Notes: generated from the sequence alone by a model not told the origin. Counted from the stretch's first letter, positions 24,122 through 33,833 are shown. The stretch: 64,000 nucleotides of DNA from Kaistia granuli DSM 23481 (GCF_000380505.1 NZ_AQYH01000003.1:1-64000); one strand, 5' to 3'. Made by a program: numbers and translations.

Positions 24122-25192
24122 ATGCCGCGCTCACCCGTCATTCCGCTGGAAAAATCGCTGACCCTGCGTTCGCCCGCAGCCCTGGTCGAGGCGGGTCTTG
24201 CGCCGGCCTCGGCGCGTGAGGGGCTCGACCGCGTGGCGGAACGCTATGCCGTGGCGGTGACACCGGCGGTGGCGAAGCTGATCGACGCGAGCGATCCGCA
24301 GGACCCGATCGCGGCGCAGTTCGTGCCGACGACCGCCGAGCTGACCACGCTGCCGGAGGAGCGCGCCGATCCGATTGGCGACGACGCGCATAGTCCGGTG
24401 CCTGGCCTCGTGCATCGCTACCCGGACCGGGTGCTTTTGAAGCTCGTCCATGTCTGCGCCGTCTATTGCCGCTTCTGTTTCCGGCGCGAGACGGTCGGTC
24501 CCGGCGGTCCGACCATGCTCGGCGAGGCGGAACTGGAAGCCGCGCTCGCCTATGTGCGGGAGCGGCCGGAGATCTGGGAGATTGTCTTCACCGGCGGCGA
24601 CCCGCTGGTGATCGCGCCGCGCCGGCTGGCCGAATTGCTCGAGCGCTTCCGCGCCATCGAGCACGTCAAGATCCTGCGCTTTCACACGCGGGTGCCAGTC
24701 GTCGACCCGGCCCGCGTCACGGCCGAGCTGGTCGCGGCGCTGCGGAGCACTGGCAAAACTGTCTATGTCGCGATCCATGCCAACCATCCGCGCGAACTGA
24801 CGGCGGAGGCTCGCTCGGCGCTCGCGCGCCTCGCCGATGCGGGCATTGCCCTGGTCAGCCAGACGGTGCTGCTGAAGGGCATCAATGACGATCCCGAGAC
24901 AATGGCGGCGCTGATGCGCGGCTTCGTCGAGGCGCGGGTGAAGCCCTATTACCTGCACCATGGCGATCTCGCGCCGGGCACCAGCCATTTCCGCACCTCG
25001 ATCGCTGAGGGGCAGGCGCTGATGCGGGCGCTGCGCGGCAGGCTGTCCGGCCTGGCGCAGCCGACCTATGTGCTCGATATTCCCGGCGGGTTCGGCAAGG
25101 TGCCGGTCGGACCGGACTATGTGCGCGCCGACGGCTCCGTGATCGATCCGAATGGCGGCGAGCACGACTACCGCTTCCACGACGTGGTATGA
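24122..25192 (+). CDS. epmB: EF-P beta-lysylation protein EpmB (lysine 2,3-aminomutase family)
   Basis: A 356-residue radical-SAM enzyme. The cluster motif CAVYCRFC (cysteines 112, 116, 119) is intact, followed by FTGGDPL, the HTRVPVVDP strand and IPGGFGKVPVG with the PLP lysine. It converts (S)-alpha-lysine to (R)-beta-lysine, the substrate of EpmA. Length and the lack of the C-terminal tetramerisation extension of clostridial KamA fit EpmB. Lies directly after epmA. Confidence 0.95.
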   Translation: MPRSPVIPLEKSLTLRSPAALVEAGLAPASAREGLDRVAERYAVAVTPAVAKLIDASDPQDPIAAQFVPTTAELTTLPEERADPIGDDAHSPVPGLVHRYPDRVLLKLVHVCAVYCRFCFRRETVGPGGPTMLGEAELEAALAYVRERPEIWEIVFTGGDPLVIAPRRLAELLERFRAIEHVKILRFHTRVPVVDPARVTAELVAALRSTGKTVYVAIHANHPRELTAEARSALARLADAGIALVSQTVLLKGINDDPETMAALMRGFVEARVKPYYLHHGDLAPGTSHFRTSIAEGQALMRALRGRLSGLAQPTYVLDIPGGFGKVPVGPDYVRADGSVIDPNGGEHDYRFHDVV

Positions 25193-25258
25193 GCCCACAT
25201 TGTCGCCGGCATACGTCCGGTGTCAGGATCTCCGGATTGTCGCAGACGAGGATCGACC

Positions 25259-25903
25259 GTGTACCAGCCGCCCCATTTTCGCGAAGACCGGCTCGAGGTG
25301 ATGCATGGGCTCATGCGCGCCCAGCCGCTCGCCATGCTGGTGACGGCCGGCGAGGGCGGGCTGATGGCCAATCTGGTGCCGTTCCTGATTGATCCCGACC
25401 AGGGCGAGTTCGGCCTGCTCAGGGCGCATCTCGCCAAGGCCAATGACCAGCTCAACGCGCTGCGCGCCGGCGCGGAGGCGATGGTCCTGTTCCAGGGGCC
25501 GAACGCCTATGTGACGCCGAACTGGTATGCCTCCAAGGCCGAGAACCACAAGGTAGTGCCGACCTGGAATTATGTGACCGTGCATGCCTGGGGCACGCCG
25601 CGTGTCCTCGAATCGACCGAATGGCTGCGCCAGCAGGTCGGCGAGCTGACCGATGTCAGCGAGCGCGTGCACGCTCGGCCCTGGAGCGTCGACGACGCGC
25701 CGGAGCCGTTCGTCGCCGGGCAGTTGAAGGGCATTGTCGGCCTCGAAATTCCGATTGCCCGGATCGAGGGCAAGTGGAAAGTCAGCCAGAACCGGTCGCT
25801 CGCCGACCGGCACGGCGTGGTCGATGGGCTGACCCGCGACCGGTCCGACGCGCGAGACATGGCGGCGCTCGTCGCCGAACGCATGCCGCGCGGCACGGAA
25901 TAG
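25259..25903 (+). CDS. FMN-binding split-barrel protein, PaiB-like
   Basis: A protein of about 214 residues of the FMN-binding negative transcriptional regulator family. It opens with VYQPPHF, the nearly invariant PaiB start, here using a GTG codon (25259), and contains AMLVT, ANLVPFL, HLAKAN, FQGPNAYVTPNWY, VPTWNY, VHAWG and the KGIVGLEI.I.RIEGKWK segment. Members bind FMN; the regulatory role is known only for PaiB of Bacillus. Convergent with msrQ. Confidence 0.92.
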   Translation: MYQPPHFREDRLEVMHGLMRAQPLAMLVTAGEGGLMANLVPFLIDPDQGEFGLLRAHLAKANDQLNALRAGAEAMVLFQGPNAYVTPNWYASKAENHKVVPTWNYVTVHAWGTPRVLESTEWLRQQVGELTDVSERVHARPWSVDDAPEPFVAGQLKGIVGLEIPIARIEGKWKVSQNRSLADRHGVVDGLTRDRSDARDMAALVAERMPRGTE

Positions 25904-25913
25904 AGACCAGTCG

Positions 25914-26858
25914 CTAGGCGACGGTTTCCTGCGGCCGCGGGGCGGGCGCTTCGGGATTTCCTGTCGTGGATCGGGCTGGGCGGCTGGGGCGTCTTGATGT
26001 CTTGGCGGGCAGGAAGCGACGCAGAACCGCCACCGCGATGATGGCGACGAGGATGCCGCCGACGATCCAGGCGGGACGAATGCCCGCGGCCGGATTGAAA
26101 TTGGTCGGCAGCACGCGGCCGAAGGCGACCCCGATCTTCAGATAGTAATAGAGGGCCTCGCCGAACGCCGTTGCGACGGTGACCGTGGCGCCAAGAGCGA
26201 TTGTCGCCGGCAGCGAGGCAATCCGCGCCTCGCCGAGCCAGGCCGCCAGCAGCCGCCAGCCCAGCAGCCAGACCGCCAGGGCGGCGATGACGATCGGTTC
26301 GGTGACGCCGAGCTTCGACTGCAGGAAGAAGTGCAGGGCGGCGAGGGCGATGATCGGATAGACGAGCCTGTGCAGGCGACGCCATTGGAGGCCGCCCAGT
26401 CGGCGCATCATCCCGTTGGTCGAGGTGACCGCAAGCGGGATCAGCAGGATCAGCACCATCAACCCGATCGTCAGATAGACGCGGGCGAAGATTTCGGACA
26501 CGACCTTCGGGATGTCCCAGGCCAGGTCACCCGCATAGGCGACGAGATGGATCAGCACATAGGCGAAGGCGGCGTTGCCGAGTGTGCGGCGGACGAACAC
26601 CAGCTCCGGCCAGCGCCAGACGTAGCGCAGCGGCGTGATGGCCAGCGTCAGCAGCAGGAAGCGGATGGCCCACAGGCCGGCCTGGTGGTTGATTTCGATC
26701 ATCTGGCGGGGACCGAGCGTTCCCATCACGGCGCGGGCGATCAGCCAGAGGCCGGGCAGGAACACGCCGGCGAAGATAAGCGCCTTCAGCGGCGAGAAGG
26801 CGCCTTTCCTGTCCTGCCAGGGATAAAGGCGCGCGGCCGGTTCGGCGGATCGATTCAT
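25914..26858 (-). CDS. msrQ: MsrQ, heme-binding membrane subunit of the MsrPQ system
   Basis: A 314-residue integral membrane protein with six to seven hydrophobic segments in the ferric-reductase-like (YedZ) arrangement and heme-ligand histidines in VLIHLVAYAGDL and WRRLHRLVYPI. MsrQ passes electrons from the quinone pool to the periplasmic methionine sulfoxide reductase MsrP. The ATG at 26858 follows GAGGT. No msrP gene is adjacent, although the two usually lie together. The C-terminal 60 residues (another membrane helix plus a proline-rich tail) extend beyond typical E. coli MsrQ. Confidence 0.88.
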   Translation of the reverse strand: MNRSAEPAARLYPWQDRKGAFSPLKALIFAGVFLPGLWLIARAVMGTLGPRQMIEINHQAGLWAIRFLLLTLAITPLRYVWRWPELVFVRRTLGNAAFAYVLIHLVAYAGDLAWDIPKVVSEIFARVYLTIGLMVLILLIPLAVTSTNGMMRRLGGLQWRRLHRLVYPIIALAALHFFLQSKLGVTEPIVIAALAVWLLGWRLLAAWLGEARIASLPATIALGATVTVATAFGEALYYYLKIGVAFGRVLPTNFNPAAGIRPAWIVGGILVAIIAVAVLRRFLPAKTSRRPSRPARSTTGNPEAPAPRPQETVA

Positions 26859-26924
26859 CGGGACCTCATGCTGTGCATTCAGTCCTCTTACGCTCGATCG
26901 GCGCAAAAGGTGTCACGACGGCCT

Positions 26925-27578
26925 TCAGCTTTCCGTGACTGACGGCATAGCTGCCAGTCGCTCGAAGGCGGTGGGCGCTGCAGGGCATTCGGCCAGCCGC
27001 TGTCGGATCATGGCCGCGCAGGTGGCCGGATCGTGTTGGGAGGTATCGACTTCGAGGTCATAGATGCCAGGCCGGTGAACCTCGCGCTGCCAGCGCAGGA
27101 CTGGCTCCGGCACGGGATCGTCCAGCGTCCCCACGGCATAGAGACCCTCGCGCCCGGTCTGGCCGAGCTGGCGGCGTTGCAGGATGATTTCGATCGGGCA
27201 GCGGACGCCGACAAAGAGCACCGGCAGGCCGCGCAGGCGACGTGCGCAATCGGCGAGGATATGGAGCGGCTTGCTGTAGGCGTCGTGATGGCCGACATCG
27301 GCCACGACGTCGAGCCCGAGACGGCCATGCGCGGCGATCGATTCGTACAGCGCCGCGTAGAAGCGGGGAATGGCTTCCTCTAGATCCGGCCGCTCGCCGC
27401 CCGGCCGCAGGCCGATGCCGGGCCGGTAGCGCAGCGGCGTGATCGCGTTGACATAGGCGTCGACGCCCAGATTCATACAGGGGCCGTCATAGCTCTCCTG
27501 GATGGCGGCCGCGATGCTGGATTTCCCTGCTCGCGGCGCGCCGTTCAGGATGACGATCTGGCCCGGCCTGGCCGGCAT
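26925..27578 (-). CDS. Chloramphenicol-phosphotransferase-like P-loop kinase
   Basis: A 217-residue P-loop kinase resembling the Streptomyces chloramphenicol 3-O-phosphotransferase family. It has GAPRAGKSS (Walker A, residues 13-21), LGVDAYVNAITP, LDVVADVGHHDAYS and VGVRCPIEIILQRR. Members phosphorylate a hydroxyl of a small molecule with ATP; many have no known substrate, and resistance is not implied. It lies between fructokinase (48 bases upstream) and msrQ on the same strand. Confidence 0.82.
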   Translation of the reverse strand: MPARPGQIVILNGAPRAGKSSIAAAIQESYDGPCMNLGVDAYVNAITPLRYRPGIGLRPGGERPDLEEAIPRFYAALYESIAAHGRLGLDVVADVGHHDAYSKPLHILADCARRLRGLPVLFVGVRCPIEIILQRRQLGQTGREGLYAVGTLDDPVPEPVLRWQREVHRPGIYDLEVDTSQHDPATCAAMIRQRLAECPAAPTAFERLAAMPSVTES

Positions 27579-27626
27579 GGTTTCTCTCCCGGTCTGTGTA
27601 TGGCGGGAGCCGCGATCCCGTTCTGC

Positions 27627-28553
27627 TCAGGCGACCAGTTCGTGGCGCCATGGCGGGTTGGCGCCGGCGCGCGAACAGGTGATCGCGGCGACGCGGTTGG
27701 CGAAATCGAGCGCGTCCTTGAGGGCCGCGTGGTCGATGTTGCGGACGCCGTCGATGGTGAGGAGGCCCTTCTCGGAAAGCCGCGCGAGCAGGCCGCCGGT
27801 GAAGCTGTCGCCCGCGCCGACCGTATCGGCGATGACGACGGGAACGACCGGGCTGAACACGGTGCCGGTCGACGTGTAGGCGGTGACGCCGTTGCCGCCG
27901 CGTGTGACGACGACGAGCCCGGCACCGGCCTTGAGCCAGCCTGCCGCGATCTCGTCGGCCTCGATGCCCGGATGCAGCCATTCGAGGTCGGCGCCGGAGA
28001 TCTTCACGATATCGGCGCCATGGGCGAACTGTTCGACGCGGGCGCAGAAGGCGTCGCGGTCGTGTATCAGCGTCGGACGGACATTGGGATCGTAGCAAAG
28101 CACGCGCTTGCCGCGATTGGCGTCCATGACGGCGGCGAGGCGGCCGACGATCGGCTCGGGAATCAGCGAGATCGAGCCGAAATGCAGCGCCTCGACCTCG
28201 TCGCCGATCGGCTCGTGCGCGGCGGGATCATGCAGGCGGCCGGCGGAGTTCTCGTCGAAGAAGGCATATTGCGGCTCGTCATGCAGCAGGCTGACGAAGG
28301 CAAGCGTCGTCGGGCGGGCCGAACGGCCGGCATATTTGAGGCTGACCTGGCTGCGCTCCAGTTCCTCCGCCAGCATCTCGCCGAAGAAGTCCGTCGAGAT
28401 GCCTCCCAAAAAACCTGTCGGATTGCCGAGGCGTCCCGTCGTCAGAGCCACATTGTAGGGCGAACCGCCAACCTTCGGCTGATAGGAATCATTCCCGTTC
28501 GCATCCTTGACCGGCAAAAAGTCGATCAGGGCCTCGCCGCAACTCACGATCAT
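27627..28553 (-). CDS. Fructokinase-like PfkB sugar kinase
   Basis: A 308-residue ribokinase-fold kinase. MIVSCGEALIDFLP starts the protein, GGSPYNVALTTGRLG is the sugar-binding region, and DTVGAGDSFTGGLLA holds the catalytic aspartate and anion hole. This pattern matches bacterial fructokinases. AGGAGG lies nine bases ahead of the ATG at 28553, while the ATG at 28562 has no room for a ribosome site. Likely first in a unit with the kinase at 26925. Confidence 0.92.
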   Translation of the reverse strand: MIVSCGEALIDFLPVKDANGNDSYQPKVGGSPYNVALTTGRLGNPTGFLGGISTDFFGEMLAEELERSQVSLKYAGRSARPTTLAFVSLLHDEPQYAFFDENSAGRLHDPAAHEPIGDEVEALHFGSISLIPEPIVGRLAAVMDANRGKRVLCYDPNVRPTLIHDRDAFCARVEQFAHGADIVKISGADLEWLHPGIEADEIAAGWLKAGAGLVVVTRGGNGVTAYTSTGTVFSPVVPVVIADTVGAGDSFTGGLLARLSEKGLLTIDGVRNIDHAALKDALDFANRVAAITCSRAGANPPWRHELVA

Positions 28554-28775
28554 GAAGCTCATCCTCCTGCAGGCGCATCCCGCCCTAAGCCCATTAGCGG
28601 AAGCGCGACGCGCCGCCAAGCCGGCGAAGGTGAGCCCGGCGCGTCGACCGGCCTGCGTCGAAACGGCAGGCGGCGGTTCGTCGCGTGTTTCGACGCAGGC
28701 TTTGCCTTATAAGGATGCGACGAGGATGGCATGAGGCCGTTCGTCGACCCTTGATGCGAGAACGACCGAGAGCCC

Positions 28776-29513
28776 ATGTCGGCAGACGTTACACTCTGGG
28801 CCGCCCTGTTCGCCGGGCTGCTGTCCTTCGTTTCGCCCTGTGTGCTGCCTCTCGTGCCGCCCTATCTCTGCTATGTGACGGGGCTGAGCCTTGACGAGGT
28901 GACGGGCAGCAACGCCGATCGCCGCGTCCGCGGCGTCGTGCTGCGCTCGTCGCTCGCCTTTGTGCTCGGCTTCACCACGGTCTTCGTGCTGCTCGGCGCC
29001 ACGGCCTCCGTGCTCGGCCGCGTCGTGGCGCGGCAGCAGGAGATGCTGTCGATCATTGCCGGCCTGGTGATCATCGTCATGGGCCTGCATTTCCTCGGCG
29101 TGTTCCGGATCAGCTTCCTGCAGCGTGAGGCGCGGGTGCAGGTGGCGAACCAGCCGGCGGGCCTTGCCGGCGCGTATGTTCTCGGCCTCGCCTTCGCCTT
29201 TGGCTGGACGCCCTGCATCGGACCGGTCCTGGCCTCGATTCTGTGGGTTGCCGGCAGCACCGACACGGTCGGTCGCGGCGCCGGACTGCTCGCCATCTAT
29301 TCGCTCGGCCTCGGCATTCCGTTCATGATCGCGGCGGGGTTCGCAGGCCATTTCATCGGCGGGATGCGGCGGTTCCGTCGCTATATGCCGATGGTCGAGA
29401 AGGTGATGGGTGTCTTCCTGATTTTGACCGGCATCCTGTTCCTGACCGGCCAGATGACGGCGATGTCGTTCTGGCTGCTCGAGACCTTCCCGGCGCTTTC
29501 CCGGATCGGTTGA
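28776..29513 (+). CDS. ccdA: Cytochrome c biogenesis protein CcdA
   Basis: A 245-residue membrane protein with about six transmembrane helices and the paired redox cysteines in FVSPCVLPLVPPY (helix 1) and FGWTPCIGPVL (helix 4). CcdA moves reducing equivalents from cytoplasmic thioredoxin to periplasmic thiol proteins used in cytochrome c maturation. The following gene glmU is unrelated and separated by 105 bases. Confidence 0.96.
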   Translation: MSADVTLWAALFAGLLSFVSPCVLPLVPPYLCYVTGLSLDEVTGSNADRRVRGVVLRSSLAFVLGFTTVFVLLGATASVLGRVVARQQEMLSIIAGLVIIVMGLHFLGVFRISFLQREARVQVANQPAGLAGAYVLGLAFAFGWTPCIGPVLASILWVAGSTDTVGRGAGLLAIYSLGLGIPFMIAAGFAGHFIGGMRRFRRYMPMVEKVMGVFLILTGILFLTGQMTAMSFWLLETFPALSRIG

Positions 29514-29618
29514 GCGGCCGGTCCGGCGGTTCGCCACATCATTGCTTGACCATCGCCGCCGCGATCGCGCAAAGCTTGCGCCTATTGCCGAACTTGCTGT
29601 CGTAATCTCGGAGGAAAC

Positions 29619-30974
29619 ATGCCGGATCGCTCTTCGCTCGCCATCGTGCTCGCCGCCGGCGAGGGCACGCGAATGCGCTCCGCGCTGCCGAAGGTGATGC
29701 ATGCGGTCGCCGGCCTGCCGATGATCGGCCATGTGCTGAAGACGGCGACGGGCGCGGGCATCGAGCGCTTCGCTGTCGTTGTCGGCAAGGGTGCCGACGC
29801 CGTCCGCGCGTTCGCCATCAAGACGGCTCCCTCGGCATCGGTCGTCGAGCAGGTCGAGCGCCTCGGCACCGCGCATGCGGTGCTGGCCGCGCGCGCAGCG
29901 CTGGATCAGCCGGCTGACGACGTCCTCGTCCTCTACGGCGACACGCCCCTGGTTACCGCCGAAACGCTGGCGCGGATGCGCACCGAACTGGCGAAGGGTG
30001 CCAGCGTCGTCGTGCTCGGCTTCCGCCCCGAGGATCCGACCGGCTATGGCCGCCTGATCGAACGCGACGGACAGCTGGTGGCGATCCGCGAGGAGCGCGA
30101 GGCGAATGAGGGCGAGCGTGCCATCGGCTTTTGCAACGCCGGCCTGATGGGCTTTCGCGGTGATGCCGTGCTTGGCCTGCTCGACGCCATCGACAACAGC
30201 AACGCCAAGGGCGAGTACTATCTGACCGACGCCGTCGAAATCGCCAACCAGCGCGGCCTGGCCGTCGTCGCGATCGAGGCGGAAGCGGCCGAAGTCGGCG
30301 GCGTCAATACGCGGGTCGAACTCGCCGCTGTCGAGCGCATCTGGCAGGACCGTGCTCGCCAGCAGGCGCTGCTTTCGGGCGTCACCATGGTCGCGCCCGA
30401 GACTGTGTTCCTGTCGCATGACACGGTGCTCGCCCGTGACGTCACGATCGAGCCCAACGTCTTCTTCGGACCCGGGGTGAGGGTGGACGAGGGGGCCCTG
30501 ATCCATGCCTTCTCGCATCTCACGGGCGCGCATCTGGAAGCCGGTGCCGAGATCGGGCCCTATGCGCGGCTCCGGCCGGGCGCCCAACTCGGCCCGAAGA
30601 GCAAGGTCGGCAATTTTGTCGAGATCAAGAACGCCGAGATCGGCGCCGGCGCCAAGATCAGCCACCTGACCTATATCGGCGACGCGCAGGTCGGCGCCGA
30701 GGCGAATGTCGGCGCCGGCACCGTCACCGGCAATTACGACGGCTACGACAAGGCGCTGACCATCATCGGTGAAGGCGCCTTCATCGGCTCGAACAGCGTT
30801 CTGGTCGCGCCGGTCACCATTGGCGACGGCGGCTATGTCGCGTCGGGCAGCGTCATCACCACTGACGTCGCGCCGGACGCACTGGCGATCGCGCGCGGTC
30901 GCCAGGTCGAGAAGCCCGGCTGGGCCGCCCGCTTCCGCGAAATGAAGTCAAAGACCAAGCGCGTGCGTGTCTGA
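29619..30974 (+). CDS. glmU: Bifunctional UDP-GlcNAc pyrophosphorylase / GlcN-1-P acetyltransferase
   Basis: A 451-residue GlmU. The N-terminal uridylyltransferase has [18 protein letters not shown] and YGDTPLV; the C-terminal left-handed beta-helix acetyltransferase shows hexad repeats ([19 protein letters not shown]) and NYDGYDK. It catalyses the last two steps to UDP-N-acetylglucosamine, the precursor of peptidoglycan and lipopolysaccharide. glmS follows after 124 bases, forming the usual pathway pair. Confidence 0.98.
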   Translation: MPDRSSLAIVLAAGEGTRMRSALPKVMHAVAGLPMIGHVLKTATGAGIERFAVVVGKGADAVRAFAIKTAPSASVVEQVERLGTAHAVLAARAALDQPADDVLVLYGDTPLVTAETLARMRTELAKGASVVVLGFRPEDPTGYGRLIERDGQLVAIREEREANEGERAIGFCNAGLMGFRGDAVLGLLDAIDNSNAKGEYYLTDAVEIANQRGLAVVAIEAEAAEVGGVNTRVELAAVERIWQDRARQQALLSGVTMVAPETVFLSHDTVLARDVTIEPNVFFGPGVRVDEGALIHAFSHLTGAHLEAGAEIGPYARLRPGAQLGPKSKVGNFVEIKNAEIGAGAKISHLTYIGDAQVGAEANVGAGTVTGNYDGYDKALTIIGEGAFIGSNSVLVAPVTIGDGGYVASGSVITTDVAPDALAIARGRQVEKPGWAARFREMKSKTKRVRV

Positions 30975-31098
30975 CCGGTTCGGTGAAGAGCCGAAACAGG
31001 ATGTGATTTCGGTACCTTGGCTGAAAACGCTAAGAGGCCTCGTGAATAATCCATTGCATGCTGACGCCTTCGGGGCTCGCGAAACGGGGAACAGCTAA

Positions 31099-32919
31099 AT
31101 GTGCGGAATTATCGGCATTCTGGGCCGGACGCCTGTCGCGCCTTTGCTCGTCGACGCACTGAAGCGGCTCGAGTATCGCGGCTATGATTCCGCAGGTATC
31201 GCGACGCTCGAGGCGGGCCATCTCAACCGGCTGCGCGCCGAGGGCAAGCTGCGCAACCTCGACGCCAAGCTGACGGCCTCGCCGCGCGCCGGCCTTTCCG
31301 GCATCGGCCATACGCGCTGGGCAACGCACGGCGCGCCGACCGAGCGCAACGCGCATCCGCACGCGACCGAACGGCTCGCCGTCGTCCACAACGGTATCAT
31401 CGAGAACTTCCGCGAGCTTCGGCTCGAGATGGAAGCGGCGGGGCGCAGCTTTTCGTCGGATACCGATACCGAGGTCATCGCCCATCTGGTGACCGTCAAT
31501 CTCGAAGGCGGCATGTCGCCGAAGGATGCCGTGCAGCAGGTGCTCGGCCGCCTCACCGGCGCCTTCTCGCTCGCTTTCCTGTTCGAGGGCGAGGAAGACC
31601 TCCTGATCGGCGCCCGTCGCGGCAGCCCGCTGGCGGTCGGCTGGGGCGATGGCGAGATGTTCCTCGGCTCGGACGCCATCGCACTCGGCCCGTTCACCGA
31701 CGAGATCACCTATCTGAACGATGGCGACTGGGTCGTGCTGATGCGCTCGGGCGTCGAGATCTATGACGAGGCGGGACAGCTGGTCGAGCGCCCGCTGACG
31801 CGCCTGCAGGGCACCACTCATGTCGTCGACAAGGGCAATCATCGCCACTTCATGGTCAAGGAAGTGCATGAGCAGCCCGAGGTGGTCGGCCATACGCTGG
31901 CGCGCTATCTCGACCTTGTGAACGGCAGCGCCCGCGCGCCGGACGGCATCGATTTCAGCACGATCGACCGGTTGTCGATCACCGCCTGTGGCACCGCCTT
32001 CTATGCCGGGTTTGTCGCCAAATACTGGTTCGAGCGTTTCGCTCGCTTGCCGGTCGACATCGATATCGCGTCTGAATTCCGCTACCGCGAGCAGCCGCTC
32101 TCGAAGGATGGGCTTTCCATCGTTATCTCGCAGTCGGGCGAGACGGCCGACACGCTGGCGTCGCTGCGCTATGCCAAGAGCCAGGGCCAGAAGATCGCGG
32201 CGATCGTCAATGTGCGCGAATCGACCATCGCCCGCGAGGCGGATGTCGTGCTGCCGACGCTCGCCGGGCCGGAGATCGGCGTGGCCTCGACCAAGGCGTT
32301 CACGGCGCAGCTCTCGGTGCTGGCCGCCACGGCGGTCGCGGCCGGCCGGGCGCGCGGCGTCCTCAGCGGTGAAGAGGAGCAGGCCTTGGTCCGCGCGCTC
32401 AGCGAAGTGCCGCGCCTGATGCATGAGGCGCTGAAGCTCGAGGATCAGATCGAGGCGCTGGCGCGCGATCTCGCCAAGGTCAAGCACTGCCTCTATCTCG
32501 GCCGCGGCACCAGCTATCCGATCGCGCTGGAAGGCGCGCTGAAGCTGAAAGAGATCTCCTACATCCACGCCGAGGGCTATGCGGCGGGAGAGTTGAAGCA
32601 CGGCCCGATCGCCCTGATCGACGAGGAAATGCCTGTTGTCGTCATCGCGCCCTACGACCACATCTTCGAGAAAACCGTCTCGAACATGCAGGAAGTCGCA
32701 GCGCGCGGCGGGCGGATCATCCTGATCACCGACGCGAAGGGCCGCGAGGCGGCGGCGATGGACACGATGGCGACCATCGTGCTGCCGGAGATGCCCGCCA
32801 GCATCACGCCGCTTGTTTACACGATCCCGGTGCAGCTGCTCGCCTATCACACGGCCGTCTTCATGGGCACCGATGTCGACCAGCCGCGCAACCTCGCCAA
32901 GTCGGTCACGGTGGAATAG
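31099..32919 (+). CDS. glmS: Glutamine--fructose-6-phosphate aminotransferase (isomerising)
   Basis: A 606-residue GlmS starting MCGIIGILG, where the cysteine exposed after methionine removal is the glutaminase nucleophile. The N-terminal amidotransferase domain includes GHTRWATHG; two SIS domains follow (ITACGTAFYAG, SQSGETADTLA, LGRGTSYPIALEGALKLKE) and the enzyme ends DQPRNLAKSVTVE. It makes glucosamine-6-phosphate from fructose-6-phosphate and glutamine. I saw no glmS ribozyme upstream. Confidence 0.98.
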   Translation: MCGIIGILGRTPVAPLLVDALKRLEYRGYDSAGIATLEAGHLNRLRAEGKLRNLDAKLTASPRAGLSGIGHTRWATHGAPTERNAHPHATERLAVVHNGIIENFRELRLEMEAAGRSFSSDTDTEVIAHLVTVNLEGGMSPKDAVQQVLGRLTGAFSLAFLFEGEEDLLIGARRGSPLAVGWGDGEMFLGSDAIALGPFTDEITYLNDGDWVVLMRSGVEIYDEAGQLVERPLTRLQGTTHVVDKGNHRHFMVKEVHEQPEVVGHTLARYLDLVNGSARAPDGIDFSTIDRLSITACGTAFYAGFVAKYWFERFARLPVDIDIASEFRYREQPLSKDGLSIVISQSGETADTLASLRYAKSQGQKIAAIVNVRESTIAREADVVLPTLAGPEIGVASTKAFTAQLSVLAATAVAAGRARGVLSGEEEQALVRALSEVPRLMHEALKLEDQIEALARDLAKVKHCLYLGRGTSYPIALEGALKLKEISYIHAEGYAAGELKHGPIALIDEEMPVVVIAPYDHIFEKTVSNMQEVAARGGRIILITDAKGREAAAMDTMATIVLPEMPASITPLVYTIPVQLLAYHTAVFMGTDVDQPRNLAKSVTVE

Positions 32920-33062
32920 GGCGGGCCGGCAGGATCGCCGTCTGGCGGGAACAAGCTTGCCGGGCGTGCCGTTTCCCTGGAGCGAGTATGTTCTGGCCAT
33001 CGCTATGCCAGCCGTCATAATGGCGGACGGGTGTGGATTGAATCGGACGCATGGGCGGTTGA

Positions 33063-33800
33063 ATGAGCTTTCAGGACCCTGAGCTTCCTCCTGTCGTCGA
33101 AACGGGCGGCAGCCGGCTGATCACGAGACTGCGGAACTACTTCCTGACCGGTCTCGTCATCGCGGCGCCGATCTCGATCACCATCTATCTGACCTGGTCG
33201 CTGATCAAATGGATCGACGGCTGGGTCAAGCCGGTGATCCCTCTCGAATACAGCCCGGACGCCTATCTGCCGTTTTCCGTGCCCGGTTTCGGCGTCTTCG
33301 TCGCCGTCGTCGCCCTGACGCTGCTCGGCTTCCTGACGGCGAACTTCGTCGGGCGTTCGCTCGTCCGCATCGGCGAGCAGCTGCTCAATCACACACCGCT
33401 GGTCCGCAATCTCTACAGCGCGCTGAAGCAGCTGTTCGAGACCGTCCTGTCCGGCAAGGGCGGCAAGTCGTTCCAGAAGGCGGCGCTGATCGAATTCCCG
33501 CGGAAGGGCGTGTGGTCGATCGTCTTCATCGCGACGGAGACCAAGGGCGAGATCCGCCAGAAGATCGGCAAGGACGGCGAGGACTGGGTCACCGTCTTCC
33601 TGCCGCCAACGCCGGCGCCGACGGCGGGTTTCATGATGTTCGTGCGCCGCGCCGAGCTCATCGAACTCGACATGACGGTCGAGGAGGCCGCGAAGCTGGT
33701 GATTTCGGCCGGCCTCGTTGCGCCCGAATATGAGCAGGCGGCGCAGAAGCTGGCGGTCGACCCGCCGGCCCCGGTGCTGACGCGGCGCTCCGGCAGCTAG
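33063..33800 (+). CDS. DUF502 membrane protein
   Basis: A 245-residue protein with two N-terminal transmembrane helices (FLTGLVIAAPISITIYL and FGVFVAVVALTLLGFLTA) and a soluble C-terminal domain with TPLVRNLYSALKQLFETVL and VFLPPTPAPTAGFMMFV. These are the signatures of DUF502, widespread in proteobacteria and of unknown function. It follows glmS by 143 bases and ends at a bidirectional hairpin. Confidence 0.92.
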   Translation: MSFQDPELPPVVETGGSRLITRLRNYFLTGLVIAAPISITIYLTWSLIKWIDGWVKPVIPLEYSPDAYLPFSVPGFGVFVAVVALTLLGFLTANFVGRSLVRIGEQLLNHTPLVRNLYSALKQLFETVLSGKGGKSFQKAALIEFPRKGVWSIVFIATETKGEIRQKIGKDGEDWVTVFLPPTPAPTAGFMMFVRRAELIELDMTVEEAAKLVISAGLVAPEYEQAAQKLAVDPPAPVLTRRSGS

Positions 33801-33812
33801 CGCTTTCCAAAC

Positions 33813-33833
33813 AAGCCCCGGTCGACGACCGGG
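33813..33833. terminator. Hairpin between convergent DUF502 and ClC genes
   Basis: GCCCCGGTC at 33813-33821 pairs perfectly with GACCGGGGC at 33825-33833 around three bases, followed on the plus strand by CCTTCTTGTTT. It can serve both convergent genes. Confidence 0.75.

Noticed and set aside
28707-30665. Long minus-strand frame opposite ccdA and glmU
   Set aside because: Composition is Arg/Asp/His-rich without domains, and it is antisense to two certain genes.
30975-31098. glmS ribozyme
   Set aside because: No resemblance to the conserved core could be found, and the class is mainly found in Gram-positive bacteria.
31030-33018. Long minus-strand frame opposite glmS
   Set aside because: Same antisense artefact of high GC; glmS on the plus strand is complete and conserved.
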